From Propionibacteriaceae bacterium UBA6122 (GTDB lineage: Bacteria > Actinomycetota > Actinomycetes > Propionibacteriales > Propionibacteriaceae), in assembly GCA_002428365.1 (NCBI GenBank), contig DIVW01000042.1, forward strand, positions 19,317 to 83,316: a DNA stretch of 64,000 nucleotides. Direction: 5' to 3'. The position numbers and the translations under genes are program-made. Numbering within the stretch: the first letter of the stretch is position 1; each line of letters opens with the position of its first letter. Positions 1 to 9,361 of this stretch are shown here, piece by piece. Below the pieces are notes generated by a model, which ran no database searches, was not told where the DNA came from, and saw nothing but the letters and a program-made list of their open reading frames with translations.

Positions 1-5
1 AGGCG

Positions 6-2168
6 ATGGAAGAGAAATACGCCGAACTCAATGTTCTCTACGAGCACTCCAGGAGCATCAGTGCCGCCTACGGGCTCGACAACGCCGCCGAGGTGCTTGT
101 GAACACGGTCTCGCGGGCCCTCAAGTGCGATGGCGCCGGGCTGCTGCTGTTGGACCCCAGGCGCGATAACCTCAAGCTTCAGGCGACCTCCGGCGGGATG
201 ACCGGCGCGGCGGGGGCTATCGAGGAAATTGCGCGGGAGAGCAGGTGCGTCAACTTTGTTCGGGAACTCCGTAGCTCGACGCAGTTCGCGACGGATCACG
301 CCGAGCGCGCATCCGGAGCGAATGCCGACCTGCTGGAAGCGCTCGCGCCGGGGCGATCGGTGATGCTGATGGCGCCGATTGTCGCCGAGGATACGACCAT
401 CGGTGCGCTCGCGCTATATCGCCACGGAGCTCAGGAGTTCCAGGGCGCGGAGATCAAGCTCGTTTCGATTGTCACGTCGCACGCAGCCACGGTCCTCAAG
501 AATGCCCTGAGCTACGAGCAGAAGATGCGCCAGAAGGTGCTCGAACTCAGCGCCCTCTATGAGTTCTCCAAGGAGATCAGCTCCGCTTCGAGCATGGAAG
601 AGGCGCTGGACTCGATCCTGGCGATTGTGGCCGAGCTGGTGGACTACGACGAGTCCTACATCTACGAGATCGATCGAGAGCAGGGGGTCGCGTCGGTGAA
701 GGCGGCCAGGTTCCGTGGCGAGGCGGACGGCATACCGCCCGATGAGCCGCTCGACGGCGGCAGCGTGATAAGCTGGGCTCTCAAGGAGCAGAAGGCGCTC
801 GTCTCGCCGGACATCAGCCGAGACCCACGGTTCAGCGACCTCGGCGCCGGGCAGCGGATTCGGTCGCTGATGTCGATTCCGCTGGTCGTGCACGGGTCGG
901 CGCTCGGGGTGCTCAACGTGCACAGCTACAGCCCGAACCAGTACTCCGAGGACGATGTCAGGACGCTTTCGATCATCGCAAGCCAGGGCGCCGCTATTTA
1001 CAACGACCTCGACGCCCTGACCGCGCTTACCAGCTACACTGACAATATCCTCAGCTCCATCGCGGCGGGGGTCGTGACGTTGGGCTCGGACGGCACGGTG
1101 CTGCTGTGGAACGCGGCCGCCGAGACGATAGTGGGCATGTCGGGCGCCGAAGTGATGGGCCTGAGCTTCGACGAAGTGCTCGCGCGCCTGCAGATCGCCG
1201 AAGCCGACAAGGACAACATGCGCGCCGCTGTGGGAGGCGTGTTTGAAACCGGGAGCACCTACCAGGGCTACAAGCTCCGCTTCCATCCCGAAAGCCGCGA
1301 TGACGTGTTCATGAATATGAGCATCTCGCAGTTGCTCAACAGCGCCGGCGAACAGCTCGGACTGGTGCTCATATTCGAGGATACGACCCGCGAGATCCGG
1401 ATGGAGGAGGAGTTCCGGCGGATGGGCGAACTGGCGGCAATCGGCCAACTCGCCGCGAGCATCGCCCACGAGCTGAGAAACCCGCTCAGCTCCATCAAGG
1501 GGGCGGCGCAGTTCCTCCAAAAGGAATACGAAGATGAGAGCTCGATAGTCGAGTTCCTGGGGATCATCGTCGAGGAGGTCAACGGCCTCAATAAGCTTAC
1601 CACGGAGTTCCTCGATTTCGCGCGCCCGATGCAACTCGAGCTCAAGACCATAACGCTCAACAGAGTCGTCGAGAAGACGCTGCAGTTGATGAGCGTGCAC
1701 ATCACGGATAACAACGTGGTTGTGCGCGAGAGCCTGTGCGCGAATCCTCCGGAGATCCAGGCCGACGCCGAACAGCTCGAGCAGGTGCTCAAGAACATCA
1801 TCATCAACGCTCTGCAGGCGATGCCCGAGGGCGGGGTGCTGACCCTGGAAACCGGCGCGACATCCGCCGGAGGCGCGTATATGGCAATCAGCGACACCGG
1901 CATCGGCATATCGCCCGACAAGATCGACCGTATCTTCCAGCCGTTTGTCACCACCAAGACCAAGGGCACGGGCCTCGGGCTTAGCGTGGTCCACAAGATC
2001 GTCGAGAATCACGGCGGCAAGATCGAGGTCACGAGCGAAGTGGGGAAGGGGTCCACATTCAGGGTCTCGCTCCCCAGGATCGGATCTCATCTGCCGATAG
2101 CCACCGAGGTCGATCAAACCCTCGAAAGGCGCACCTCCGGTAAGCTCCGCAGCGAGCCCGAGGCCTGA
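6..2168 (+). CDS. GAF-GAF-PAS sensor histidine kinase (NtrB-like)
   Basis: This 720-residue protein is a soluble two-component sensor kinase; no membrane helix is visible. Domains in order are GAF (about 20-165), GAF (about 185-340), PAS (about 345-465), HisKA and HATPase_c. The H-box reads AHELRNPL with the phosphorylated His near residue 488. The N-box lies near residue 601, followed by DTGIGIS and GTGLGLS nucleotide-binding motifs. The compact C-terminus resembles NtrB/AtoS-type kinases. It would autophosphorylate in response to a cytosolic ligand and pass phosphate to the response regulator 45 bases downstream. The ATG lies 6 bases from the window edge and the protein starts almost inside the first GAF domain, so the true start could lie outside the window. 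Confidence 0.9.
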   Translation: MEEKYAELNVLYEHSRSISAAYGLDNAAEVLVNTVSRALKCDGAGLLLLDPRRDNLKLQATSGGMTGAAGAIEEIARESRCVNFVRELRSSTQFATDHAERASGANADLLEALAPGRSVMLMAPIVAEDTTIGALALYRHGAQEFQGAEIKLVSIVTSHAATVLKNALSYEQKMRQKVLELSALYEFSKEISSASSMEEALDSILAIVAELVDYDESYIYEIDREQGVASVKAARFRGEADGIPPDEPLDGGSVISWALKEQKALVSPDISRDPRFSDLGAGQRIRSLMSIPLVVHGSALGVLNVHSYSPNQYSEDDVRTLSIIASQGAAIYNDLDALTALTSYTDNILSSIAAGVVTLGSDGTVLLWNAAAETIVGMSGAEVMGLSFDEVLARLQIAEADKDNMRAAVGGVFETGSTYQGYKLRFHPESRDDVFMNMSISQLLNSAGEQLGLVLIFEDTTREIRMEEEFRRMGELAAIGQLAASIAHELRNPLSSIKGAAQFLQKEYEDESSIVEFLGIIVEEVNGLNKLTTEFLDFARPMQLELKTITLNRVVEKTLQLMSVHITDNNVVVRESLCANPPEIQADAEQLEQVLKNIIINALQAMPEGGVLTLETGATSAGGAYMAISDTGIGISPDKIDRIFQPFVTTKTKGTGLGLSVVHKIVENHGGKIEVTSEVGKGSTFRVSLPRIGSHLPIATEVDQTLERRTSGKLRSEPEA

Positions 2169-2212
2169 GCTCTTCCTTCACCCTCTGTGCCCAAGTATGG
2201 TATGATTTGAGT

Positions 2213-3415
2213 ATGAGCAAAAAGACAGGTACTATCCTCGTCGTGGATGACGAGCCGAATATACGAAGGGTCCTCGAGGCGGTATTGGCGAAAGACGGGC
2301 ACACCGTCTACGTAGCGGAGAACGGTAGAAAAGGTCTGGAAGTCCTCACCAACCAGCCCGGAATCGATGTCCTCATCAGCGATCTGATCATGCCCGATAT
2401 CAACGGAGTGGAACTGCTCGCGTCGGCGAAGGAGATGAACCCGTCCATCTCGGTCCTGATGATCACCGCCCACGGCACCATCCAGAGTGCCGTCGACGCG
2501 ATGAAGCTCGGGGCATTCGACTATATCCCCAAACCTTTCGACCTGGACGACATCAAGCTTGTGGTCAAGAACGCGCTGGAGCGCAAGGGTCTGGAAGAGA
2601 GCGCCCCCGCAACTCCGCGGCGGAAGGCCAAGGTGGCCAAACGCGACGACAACATGGTCGGCTCGGGCCCCGCGATGCAGGAAGTCTTCGACATGATTGA
2701 CAAAGTCAAGGACTCGCGCGCGTCGGTGCTCATTCGCGGTGAGAGCGGAACGGGCAAGGAGGGAGTCGCGAGGTCGCTGCACTTCAGCTCGATACGCGCC
2801 GAACAGCCCTTCGTGCCGGTGGCCTGCGTGGCCCTCTCCGAGCAGCTCTTGCAGAGCGAGCTCTTTGGCCATGAGAAGGGATCGTTCACCGGAGCGGTAG
2901 GGCAGAAGAAGGGACGTTTCGAGCTTGCCAACCACGGGACGCTGTTCCTGGATGAGATCGGAGACATTCCGCACACCGTGCAGATGATGCTGCTTCGCGT
3001 GCTCCAGGAGCGGGAGTTCGAGCGTGTGGGCGGCACTGAGACCATCAAGGTGGATGTTCGCATGGTCACGGCCACCAACCAAAAGCTCGAGAAGCTGGTG
3101 GAGGAGGGCAAGTTCCGCGAGGATCTCTTCTATCGGTTGCAGGTTATCACGATCAGCATGCCTCCTCTTCGAGAGCGCGCCGACGATATCCCCGACCTGC
3201 TGGAGCACTTCATCGAGATCTATCGCGCGGATAACGACAAGAAGGTGGAATATGCCAGCCCAGAAGCGCTGGAGATGCTGATGAAGTATAGATGGCCCGG
3301 CAACGTCAGGGAACTCGAAAATGCGATCGAGAGGTCGGTAGTGCTCGCCGACTCGGACGCCAAGTTCATCACCCCAGATCTTCTACCCAAGGAGATTCGC
3401 AACGGGGCCGGATAG
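2213..3415 (+). CDS. NtrC-family response regulator (REC-AAA+), no DNA-binding domain
   Basis: A 400-residue sigma-54 activator. A receiver domain (1-120) with acidic pocket DD12-13 and phosphoacceptor Asp57 is followed by an AAA+ domain with Walker A GESGTGKE near 176, the sigma-54 contact loop GSFTGA near 223 (usually GAFTGA) and Walker B LFLDEIGD near 244. The protein ends about 15 residues after the WPGNVRELEN helix, so the usual C-terminal Fis-type helix-turn-helix is missing. It would activate RpoN promoters without its own DNA recognition, as reported for a few NtrC relatives such as FlgR. Partner of the upstream kinase. I chose the ATG at 2213; an in-frame TTG lies 6 bases upstream, and no good ribosome-binding site is visible for either. 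Confidence 0.9.
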   Translation: MSKKTGTILVVDDEPNIRRVLEAVLAKDGHTVYVAENGRKGLEVLTNQPGIDVLISDLIMPDINGVELLASAKEMNPSISVLMITAHGTIQSAVDAMKLGAFDYIPKPFDLDDIKLVVKNALERKGLEESAPATPRRKAKVAKRDDNMVGSGPAMQEVFDMIDKVKDSRASVLIRGESGTGKEGVARSLHFSSIRAEQPFVPVACVALSEQLLQSELFGHEKGSFTGAVGQKKGRFELANHGTLFLDEIGDIPHTVQMMLLRVLQEREFERVGGTETIKVDVRMVTATNQKLEKLVEEGKFREDLFYRLQVITISMPPLRERADDIPDLLEHFIEIYRADNDKKVEYASPEALEMLMKYRWPGNVRELENAIERSVVLADSDAKFITPDLLPKEIRNGAG

Positions 3416-3454
3416 AGGGCCAACCGCCTAGCAGCCGCCGGACAAAGTCTGTAG

Positions 3455-3560
3455 GAGCCGTCTCCGACGGCGACCCCGCACACTAATCGGGTTCAGAGAA
3501 CCCTCCTACAACCGCATTACCCGGACCCGGGACGCGCGCTATTCACGAGACTCGTGAGTG
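3455..3560. repeat. REP-like extragenic palindromes
   Basis: Two short palindromes lie in the spacer between the response regulator and the convergent membrane-protein gene. Positions 3457-3471 form a 6-3-6 hairpin (GCCGTC, loop TCC, GACGGC). Positions 3543-3557 form TCACGA-GAC-TCGTGA, and the preceding CCGGGACGCGC tract recurs in the spacer near 9.3 kb. They look like a dispersed extragenic repeat and could also end transcription from both sides. Confidence 0.6.
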
Positions 3561-3658
3561 GGGAAACCCCGCAAAGGTACAAGCAACAAGGGCGTAGCCT
3601 GGTCGGGTAGCATGGACTTCCCGCCGGAGTTCCGCCCTTTTCGATGTCTGGATATCTT

Positions 3659-5119
3659 CTACTTCGCCGGCTTGGCGGCCAGCTTCTTCCGTGACGACTG
3701 CTTCTCGAGATCGCTGCGCATCTTTGAGATCGATGCAAGCCCCTTGTTGATGAGCATCGTGGCTTCGGATATCCGAGCCAGCGTTTCGTTGGCGCTCGGC
3801 GGGGTGGCCGTTTGCAGGCCACCCGAGAGGTTGGCCACTGCCGTCTTGCCGATGAACAGGCCGGAAGTCAGACTCTCCTTGGCCCCGGCGAGTCCCGGTG
3901 GCGCCGGAATGGCGCTCACCTTCTGCCAGGCCTTGTCCAGCGCGTCGCTCTGCAGGCCTGCCGACCCGGCTCCCTTGGTCCCGGAATGCACCGCGGAGCT
4001 CACGGCCGACATGGTCCGCTTACTCTGGGAGGCTATGGCGGCAACCTTGGCCTGGTAGTCGGCGACGACCATACGGTGACGGCGGGCGACCTGAGGGTTG
4101 TCCGTCACCACGGTGATGTTGGTGTTGACCACCGGCGCTTCGTCCGGCGCCCTCAGCGGTGCAGTGACCGCCATTCCCACCAGCATGAGCGCGGCTAGAG
4201 AGCCGAACAGCACCAACACCTTGCCCGCGGCTCGGTTCCTGTTCCTTATCGGTTTGGGCAGGAAGGGGTTCGGCTCGAACTGCTCTGTTCGTATTGCGGG
4301 CTCCGCTACATCGTTGATCGATTCTATGATCGACGCGGGAACGCTCTGGCTCGCGGGCGGGGCCTGCGGTTCCGAGGCGGCAGCGGCTTCCGGAGCGGAA
4401 GGACGCGCGTCGGCTGCCGGCTTGGCGGGCTTCTTGACGCCGGGTTCCGGGCGCGCCGGAGGCGTGGGATCGGGGGCGCCGCCCATCATCTCGGCGAACA
4501 TCTCCTCGGCGAGCGACCGTTCCTCTCTCCCGCCCCTGCGCTTGGACGACTCAGCCTCTGTCTTGGCGGACGCCTGCGCATCAGCCTGTGCTTCGATAAC
4601 GAGTTCCCCGGGCCCTTGTTCGGCCGCTTCCACCGACTCAGATGCGACCGACTCCGGCTGGACCAGCTTGGTCGACTCGACCGACCTCGGGGCGCCCTTC
4701 GGAGGGATTCTGCCGCAGGGCTTGCCCAGCGAACCTTCTATCAGGGCGGCGATCGCCTCGCATTTCTTCATGCGCTGGGGGCCGGTGAAGACTACCACGT
4801 TGTTGGGCGGACCCGATTCGGCGAGCAGTTCCTTCCTCTCCGTGCAAACCTGTATCACCGCGCCGAGGGGACCCTTGCGTACGTTGATGGCCGATAGATC
4901 GCCGAGGGGAAACGCTCCCAGAATCTGGCCGTGGGAAGTCGCCGTTGCGGTTATGCCCACCTTGATCACAAGCACGCGGAAGTCGGTCAGGATGAGGGCC
5001 TGACCCTGGTCGCCTTCTTCCTGTGCGACTACGTTCTCCCCTTCGAACAGCGCGCTGTCCCGAACAGCCGCGAGTCGCTCGTCAAATCCTCCGCTGGAAA
5101 CGCCCTTACCAGAGGCCAT
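3659..5119 (-). CDS. Membrane protein with N-terminal PH-like domain
   Basis: A 486-residue protein I cannot assign to a named family. Residues about 15-135 look like a bacterial PH-like fold: mixed beta-strands with LILTDFRVLVI, followed by basic strands. A low-complexity Pro/Ala/Ser/Glu-rich linker spans about 140-290. One hydrophobic helix lies near 300-325 (core LVLFGSLAALMLVGMAV). The C-terminal 160 residues are Ala/Ser/Lys-rich, helical and probably outside the membrane. There is no signal peptide, so an N-in orientation is likely. It is transcribed divergently from the dehydrogenase at 5263 across a 143-base spacer. Confidence 0.7.
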   Translation of the reverse strand: MASGKGVSSGGFDERLAAVRDSALFEGENVVAQEEGDQGQALILTDFRVLVIKVGITATATSHGQILGAFPLGDLSAINVRKGPLGAVIQVCTERKELLAESGPPNNVVVFTGPQRMKKCEAIAALIEGSLGKPCGRIPPKGAPRSVESTKLVQPESVASESVEAAEQGPGELVIEAQADAQASAKTEAESSKRRGGREERSLAEEMFAEMMGGAPDPTPPARPEPGVKKPAKPAADARPSAPEAAAASEPQAPPASQSVPASIIESINDVAEPAIRTEQFEPNPFLPKPIRNRNRAAGKVLVLFGSLAALMLVGMAVTAPLRAPDEAPVVNTNITVVTDNPQVARRHRMVVADYQAKVAAIASQSKRTMSAVSSAVHSGTKGAGSAGLQSDALDKAWQKVSAIPAPPGLAGAKESLTSGLFIGKTAVANLSGGLQTATPPSANETLARISEATMLINKGLASISKMRSDLEKQSSRKKLAAKPAK

Positions 5120-5262
5120 AGTGGAACTACCCCCGCTTTGTTAGTACCGGTACACCCGTGGAGCAGGCTCTCGCGGGCCGTCCGCGGTTTGACAACCGCA
5201 AAGGCGCGTGATAACCTACAACCTGAGTATGCCATTCATTCAGGTAGGAATCGAACAAGAAA

Positions 5263-6333
5263 ATGCGCGCACTAAGGCTCCACGGTCCCCGCGACCTGCA
5301 AATGCACGATGAACCCGTTCCCGAACCCGGTCCGGGGGATGTGCGGATACGGATCAAGTCCGTCGGTATATGCGCCTCCGACCTGCACTATTACCGCGAC
5401 GGCCGCATCAGCTCCACCGTCATCACCGAGCCGCTGGTGATCGGCCATGAAGCTTCCGGCGTGGTCGATGCCGTCGGCGAGCGGGTTACGGATCTTGCCC
5501 CCGGCGATCGCGTGGCCATTGAGCCCGCAAAGCCCTGCATGAAGTGCGAGTTCTGCCTCTCGGGCAACTACAATGTCTGCCCGGGCATACCGTTCTTCGG
5601 CACTCCGCCCACCGACGGCTGCCTGCGCGACTACGTCACCTGGCCCGCGAGCCTCGCGCTGAAGATACCCCATCAGCCGAAGAGGCTTTCGTTCGATGAG
5701 ATAGCCATGCTCGAACCGCTGGCGATCGGCGTTCATGCGGTTTGGCTGGCGGGTCTGGAGCCGAGCGCAGGATGTGACCCGGTGAGGATGGACTGCGTCG
5801 CGATCCTTGGCGCGGGGGCGGTGGGGCTCTCGGTGCTCCAGTCGCTGCGAGCAGTGGGCGTTTCGCGCGTGCTGGTCTCCGATCCGGTTGCGGAGAGGCG
5901 CAAGCTCGCGCTTCGGCTCGGGGCGGACGAGGTGATAGATACATCGGCGGTGAAACCCGAGGATGAGATCGAGAGACTTACCGGCGGGCACGGCGTGGAC
6001 ATCGTGTTCGAGTGCGCCGGAGAGGATGATGCGCTGCGGCAGGCCTGCCGCGCGGCGAGAGTACTAGGGAAGGTGATAGTGCTCGGTATTCCCGACGGCG
6101 ACGACTACACCTTCGATGCTTCCTCGGCACGGCGAAAGCAGTTGAGCGCCGTGTTCGTCCGGCGAAGCAACAACACCGCCGAGAGATCGATAGGACTCGC
6201 CGTCGAGGGCAAGGTCGATCTTGCCTGCCTCGCCACGCACCGTTTCCCGCTCGAACGAACCGCCGAGGCGATGGAGTTCGCGATAGCCAAGCGCGACGGT
6301 GTGATAAGAGCGATAGTAGCAGTGAGCGAGTGA
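5263..6333 (+). CDS. Zinc-dependent alcohol dehydrogenase, sorbitol/xylitol dehydrogenase type
   Basis: A 356-residue medium-chain dehydrogenase, the usual family length. The catalytic zinc Cys is in GICASDLHYY, followed by GHEASGVV. The structural zinc cluster is visible as CMKCEFCLSGNYNVC, and the NAD-binding turn is GAGAVGLSVL. The family oxidises sugar alcohols or sugars (sorbitol, xylitol, L-threonine) with NAD. Surrounding ribulokinase and aldolase genes suggest a polyol or pentose substrate; this is inference. The start ATG sits about 140 bases from the divergent membrane-protein gene. Confidence 0.88.
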   Translation: MRALRLHGPRDLQMHDEPVPEPGPGDVRIRIKSVGICASDLHYYRDGRISSTVITEPLVIGHEASGVVDAVGERVTDLAPGDRVAIEPAKPCMKCEFCLSGNYNVCPGIPFFGTPPTDGCLRDYVTWPASLALKIPHQPKRLSFDEIAMLEPLAIGVHAVWLAGLEPSAGCDPVRMDCVAILGAGAVGLSVLQSLRAVGVSRVLVSDPVAERRKLALRLGADEVIDTSAVKPEDEIERLTGGHGVDIVFECAGEDDALRQACRAARVLGKVIVLGIPDGDDYTFDASSARRKQLSAVFVRRSNNTAERSIGLAVEGKVDLACLATHRFPLERTAEAMEFAIAKRDGVIRAIVAVSE

Positions 6334-6373
6334 TCACCGCCCAAGCAGTCGTACTGGTGCGGAGTCTGTCACC

Positions 6374-6802
6374 ATGACTAAGAAGCGCCGTGCCATATGG
6401 ATATCAGCCGCGGCAGTCGCCGGCCTTGCACTCGCAATCGCTGTGTCTGGGCCGATGTGGATTCCATGCGTGTCTGCTGGCTCGCCCCGGAACCAGTCCA
6501 TAGGCTCCGGGATCGTAGAGCAGAGGATAACTCTGGGGATGACCAGACAGCAGGTTGTTACCGCGCTCGGTCTGCCCCGCGATACGATGGCGACCTGCGC
6601 GAGACCGGCCAAGGGCGGGGGTACAGAGGTCGAGATCGTGGGCTCGTCACCGCCTTGGCGGAATCTGCGTTCCGGGTATCACACCATCGTGCTTGAGTTC
6701 GACAGCCGGGGGTGTGCCGTCGGCGGACGCGGCATCTGGTGGGCCGCAACTGAAGCAGAATCCGACACGGACGGGCTCCAGCTCAAGCGCCGACCTGACT
6801 GA
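6374..6802 (+). CDS. Small exported or membrane-anchored protein with SmpA/BamE-like motif
   Basis: A 142-residue protein with an N-terminal hydrophobic helix (about 8-27) after a KKRR charge cluster, consistent with a signal anchor or Sec signal. The stretch ITLGMTRQQVVTALGLP resembles the short helix motif of SmpA/OmlA/BamE-like domains. The rest is Gly-rich and not recognised. A Cys follows the hydrophobic core (WIPC), but it is not a convincing lipobox. It lies 40 bases after the dehydrogenase and may be cotranscribed. The functional assignment is weak. Confidence 0.55.
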   Translation: MTKKRRAIWISAAAVAGLALAIAVSGPMWIPCVSAGSPRNQSIGSGIVEQRITLGMTRQQVVTALGLPRDTMATCARPAKGGGTEVEIVGSSPPWRNLRSGYHTIVLEFDSRGCAVGGRGIWWAATEAESDTDGLQLKRRPD

Positions 6803-6936
6803 CGATGTTGCTGTGCTTCGGCGCTGCCTTCGCGCCGAAGCCACGGTAGCTGCGAAGATACGTCAAGCATAATCGTTTGGATCGTTGGATGGCGGCTCGA
6901 AAACCGCCACCTCAATATAGAATCCCAGGAGATGCA

Positions 6937-8964
6937 ATGTCCAGATACAACCTTCGTTTCCGACAGATCCACCTCGACTTTCACACCTCCCCGCACGTTC
7001 CGGGGATCGGAGGGAAGTTCGAAAAGGCCCAGTGGCAGGACGCGCTGCGCGCCGGCCACGTGAACTCCATCACGGCCTTCTCCAAATGCCACCACGGCTG
7101 GAGTTATCACCCGACCGAGGTCGGCAGGATTCATCCGAACCTCAGCTTCGATCTCCTCCGGGCGCAGATGGATGCTTCCAAGGAGATAGACGTCAACGTG
7201 CCGATCTACCTCTCGGCAGGCGTGGACAACGTGATGGGCGAACTCCACCCTGAGTGGCGCGAAATAGGTATTGGCGGCAACTACATCGGCTGGGTCGGCC
7301 CGATCAACCAGGCCGGGTTCATGAAGATGTGCTTCAACTCGCCTTACCTGGACTATCTCTGCGAGCAGATCAGGGAGGCGGTGCGGCTGTTCCCGGAGGC
7401 GAACGGCGTCTTCCTGGACATCATCTTCCAGAACGAGTGCTGCTGCCGGTGGTGTCTGGAGTCGATGGCGAAGAAGGGCTACGATGCCGACAACGCCGAC
7501 GATCGCAAGAAGCACGCGCGCGAGGTGCTCGAGGACTACTACATCGGGACTACCGCCGCCTGCCGGTGCGATAACCCCGATATGCCGGTCTTCCACAACA
7601 GCGGCCACATAGCCAAGGGCAACCGCGACATCCTGAAGTACTTCAGCCATCTGGAACTGGAGAGCCTGCCGACCGGCGGATGGGGTTACGACCACTTCCC
7701 AATGTCGGCCAAGTATGTGATGCACACTGGCTTCGATTACCTCGGCATGACCGGCAAGTTCCACACCACCTGGGGGGAGTTCGGCGGCTATAAGCACCCA
7801 AACGCGCTGCGATACGAGTGCGCCGCGATGCTTGCCTACGGCTCGAAGTGCTCCGTCGGCGACCAGCTCCACCCCAACGGAATGATGGACCCGAGCACGT
7901 ACTCGATCATCGGCGCGGCGTATTCCGAGGTCGAGGCCAAAGAGCCGTGGTGCGATAACGTCGCGAATGTCTCCGATATCGCGGTGCTCTCGGTTGAAGC
8001 CGAGGGCGACGCGGCTTCTCGCGGCACTCAGGGAGACACAGGCGCGGGTCGAATCCTGCTGGAGGGGCACTTCCTGTTCGATCTGATAGATCGCCAGGTG
8101 GACTTCACGCAGTACAAGCTCCTGATCCTGCCCGATGATATCCTGGTCGACGACGGCCTGAAGGCCAAGATCGACACGTTCCTCGCTGGTGGCGGGAAGC
8201 TGATGCTCACCGGCCGGAGCGGCTTGAAGAAAGACGGCTCGGGCTTCGCGTTCGACATCGGCGCGGAGTTCGCCGGCGAGAGCCAGTTCCAGCCTGACTA
8301 CGTGGACTTCGAGGGCAGCCCGCTCGCGCCGGACTTCCTCGACATGCCGATGGTGATGTATACGAAGTCGCAGCAGGTGAAGGCGACCACCGGCAAGGCG
8401 CTCGCGCGCATCCGCGAGCCGTACTTCAACCGGTCCTGGAAGCATTTCTGTAGCCATCAGCACGCGCCGGCGGCGGGGCTATCCGAGTATGCCGCGGTTG
8501 TGACCAAAGGCAATATCCTCTATATGGCGCACCCGGTCTTCACGCTCTATTACGGCCAGGGCGCGGTTGCGTATAAGGACTATGCCATCAAGGCCGTTCG
8601 CACGATCCTGGGCGAGGGCCAGTCCCTTGTGACCAATATGCCATCGACCGCTCGCGTGTCTCTGATGGAGCAGACCGGGGAGAGCCGATACGTGCTCCAC
8701 CTGCTGTATGCGAACACCATCTCGCGCGGCGCGGGGATGGTCTTCTCGCCGGAGGGTTACGTCAAGAACTCCCAGGCGCTGGAAGTGATCGAGGAACTGC
8801 TCCCACTTCGCAATGTCGAGGTGAGCCTGAGCGTGCCCAAGAGCGTGAAGCGCGTGACCCTGGAGCCGCAGGGCAAGGAGATCGCGTTTGCGAACGACGG
8901 CGGCAAGGTGAAGATAGCACTCGATGAGTTCACTTGTCATCAGATGGTGGTGCTGCACTATTAG
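6937..8964 (+). CDS. Glycoside hydrolase-like protein (GHL6 barrel plus beta-galactosidase trimerisation-like domain)
   Basis: A 675-residue cytosolic protein without a signal peptide. Residues about 5-340 resemble the hypothetical glycosyl hydrolase GHL6 TIM-barrel group: an RQIHLDFHTSP start, a strand ending GVFLDIIFQNECCC, and a later TTWGEFGG. Residues about 390-600 look like the beta-galactosidase trimerisation flavodoxin-like domain (LLILPDDILVDD, GGGKLMLTGRSG). Substrate unknown; a fucosidase or galactosidase role is possible. I chose the ATG at 6937 because AGGAG precedes it by about 6 bases; an upstream in-frame start at 6877 would only add repeat-like sequence. Confidence 0.75.
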   Translation: MSRYNLRFRQIHLDFHTSPHVPGIGGKFEKAQWQDALRAGHVNSITAFSKCHHGWSYHPTEVGRIHPNLSFDLLRAQMDASKEIDVNVPIYLSAGVDNVMGELHPEWREIGIGGNYIGWVGPINQAGFMKMCFNSPYLDYLCEQIREAVRLFPEANGVFLDIIFQNECCCRWCLESMAKKGYDADNADDRKKHAREVLEDYYIGTTAACRCDNPDMPVFHNSGHIAKGNRDILKYFSHLELESLPTGGWGYDHFPMSAKYVMHTGFDYLGMTGKFHTTWGEFGGYKHPNALRYECAAMLAYGSKCSVGDQLHPNGMMDPSTYSIIGAAYSEVEAKEPWCDNVANVSDIAVLSVEAEGDAASRGTQGDTGAGRILLEGHFLFDLIDRQVDFTQYKLLILPDDILVDDGLKAKIDTFLAGGGKLMLTGRSGLKKDGSGFAFDIGAEFAGESQFQPDYVDFEGSPLAPDFLDMPMVMYTKSQQVKATTGKALARIREPYFNRSWKHFCSHQHAPAAGLSEYAAVVTKGNILYMAHPVFTLYYGQGAVAYKDYAIKAVRTILGEGQSLVTNMPSTARVSLMEQTGESRYVLHLLYANTISRGAGMVFSPEGYVKNSQALEVIEELLPLRNVEVSLSVPKSVKRVTLEPQGKEIAFANDGGKVKIALDEFTCHQMVVLHY

Positions 8965-9361
8965 CCTATAGCTGATAGTGGAGAGCGGATAGTCCGGACG
9001 CGGAACACGGCGACCGACCGATGGTTCGGGATCTCTGATCCCGGACCCGGTTCCCGGGGTCTCTGACCCCGCATATCCTGCCGGCGGAGGATCGCGGCAT
9101 CTCGTCTCATAGGCGGATCAGCTTGCCCGGCTGCTGTTTCGCACGCCGAAGCAGGCCACTCAGCCTGCGGAGTAGCGGCGGGCTGTCGCTTTGCAATATA
9201 AGTGATATAATGGTCACGTGAACTCATCTGCGTCCAGATACGCGCACCGATTCAGACTGGTCCTAGCGCGCATTACTCACGAGACTCGTGAGTAATGCGC
9301 GTCCCGGACCCGGATGATGCTCGACGAGCATCATCCGGGCTAGCGTGGAGGCGCTGTTCCA
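8965..9361. repeat. 397-base spacer packed with palindromes
   Basis: No gene is visible. It holds two sibling 6-3-6 hairpins, at 9028-9042 (GGGATC-TCT-GATCCC) and 9056-9070 (GGGGTC-TCT-GACCCC). A perfect 15-3-15 inverted repeat lies at 9268-9300 around the core TCACGAGACTCGTGA. A perfect 15-1-15 inverted repeat lies at 9309-9339 around GCTCGACGAGC. The third shares its core and flank with the element near 3,545, so these belong to a dispersed family rather than a single terminator. Confidence 0.75.

Noticed and set aside
414..2117. 567-residue open frame on the minus strand opposite the histidine kinase
   Set aside because: It mirrors the GC-rich third-codon bias of the kinase gene, has no RBS and its translation has no domain signal; a shadow.
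9268..9300. Attachment site or IS end
   Set aside because: No transposase or integrase gene is nearby and related palindromes occur in other spacers.
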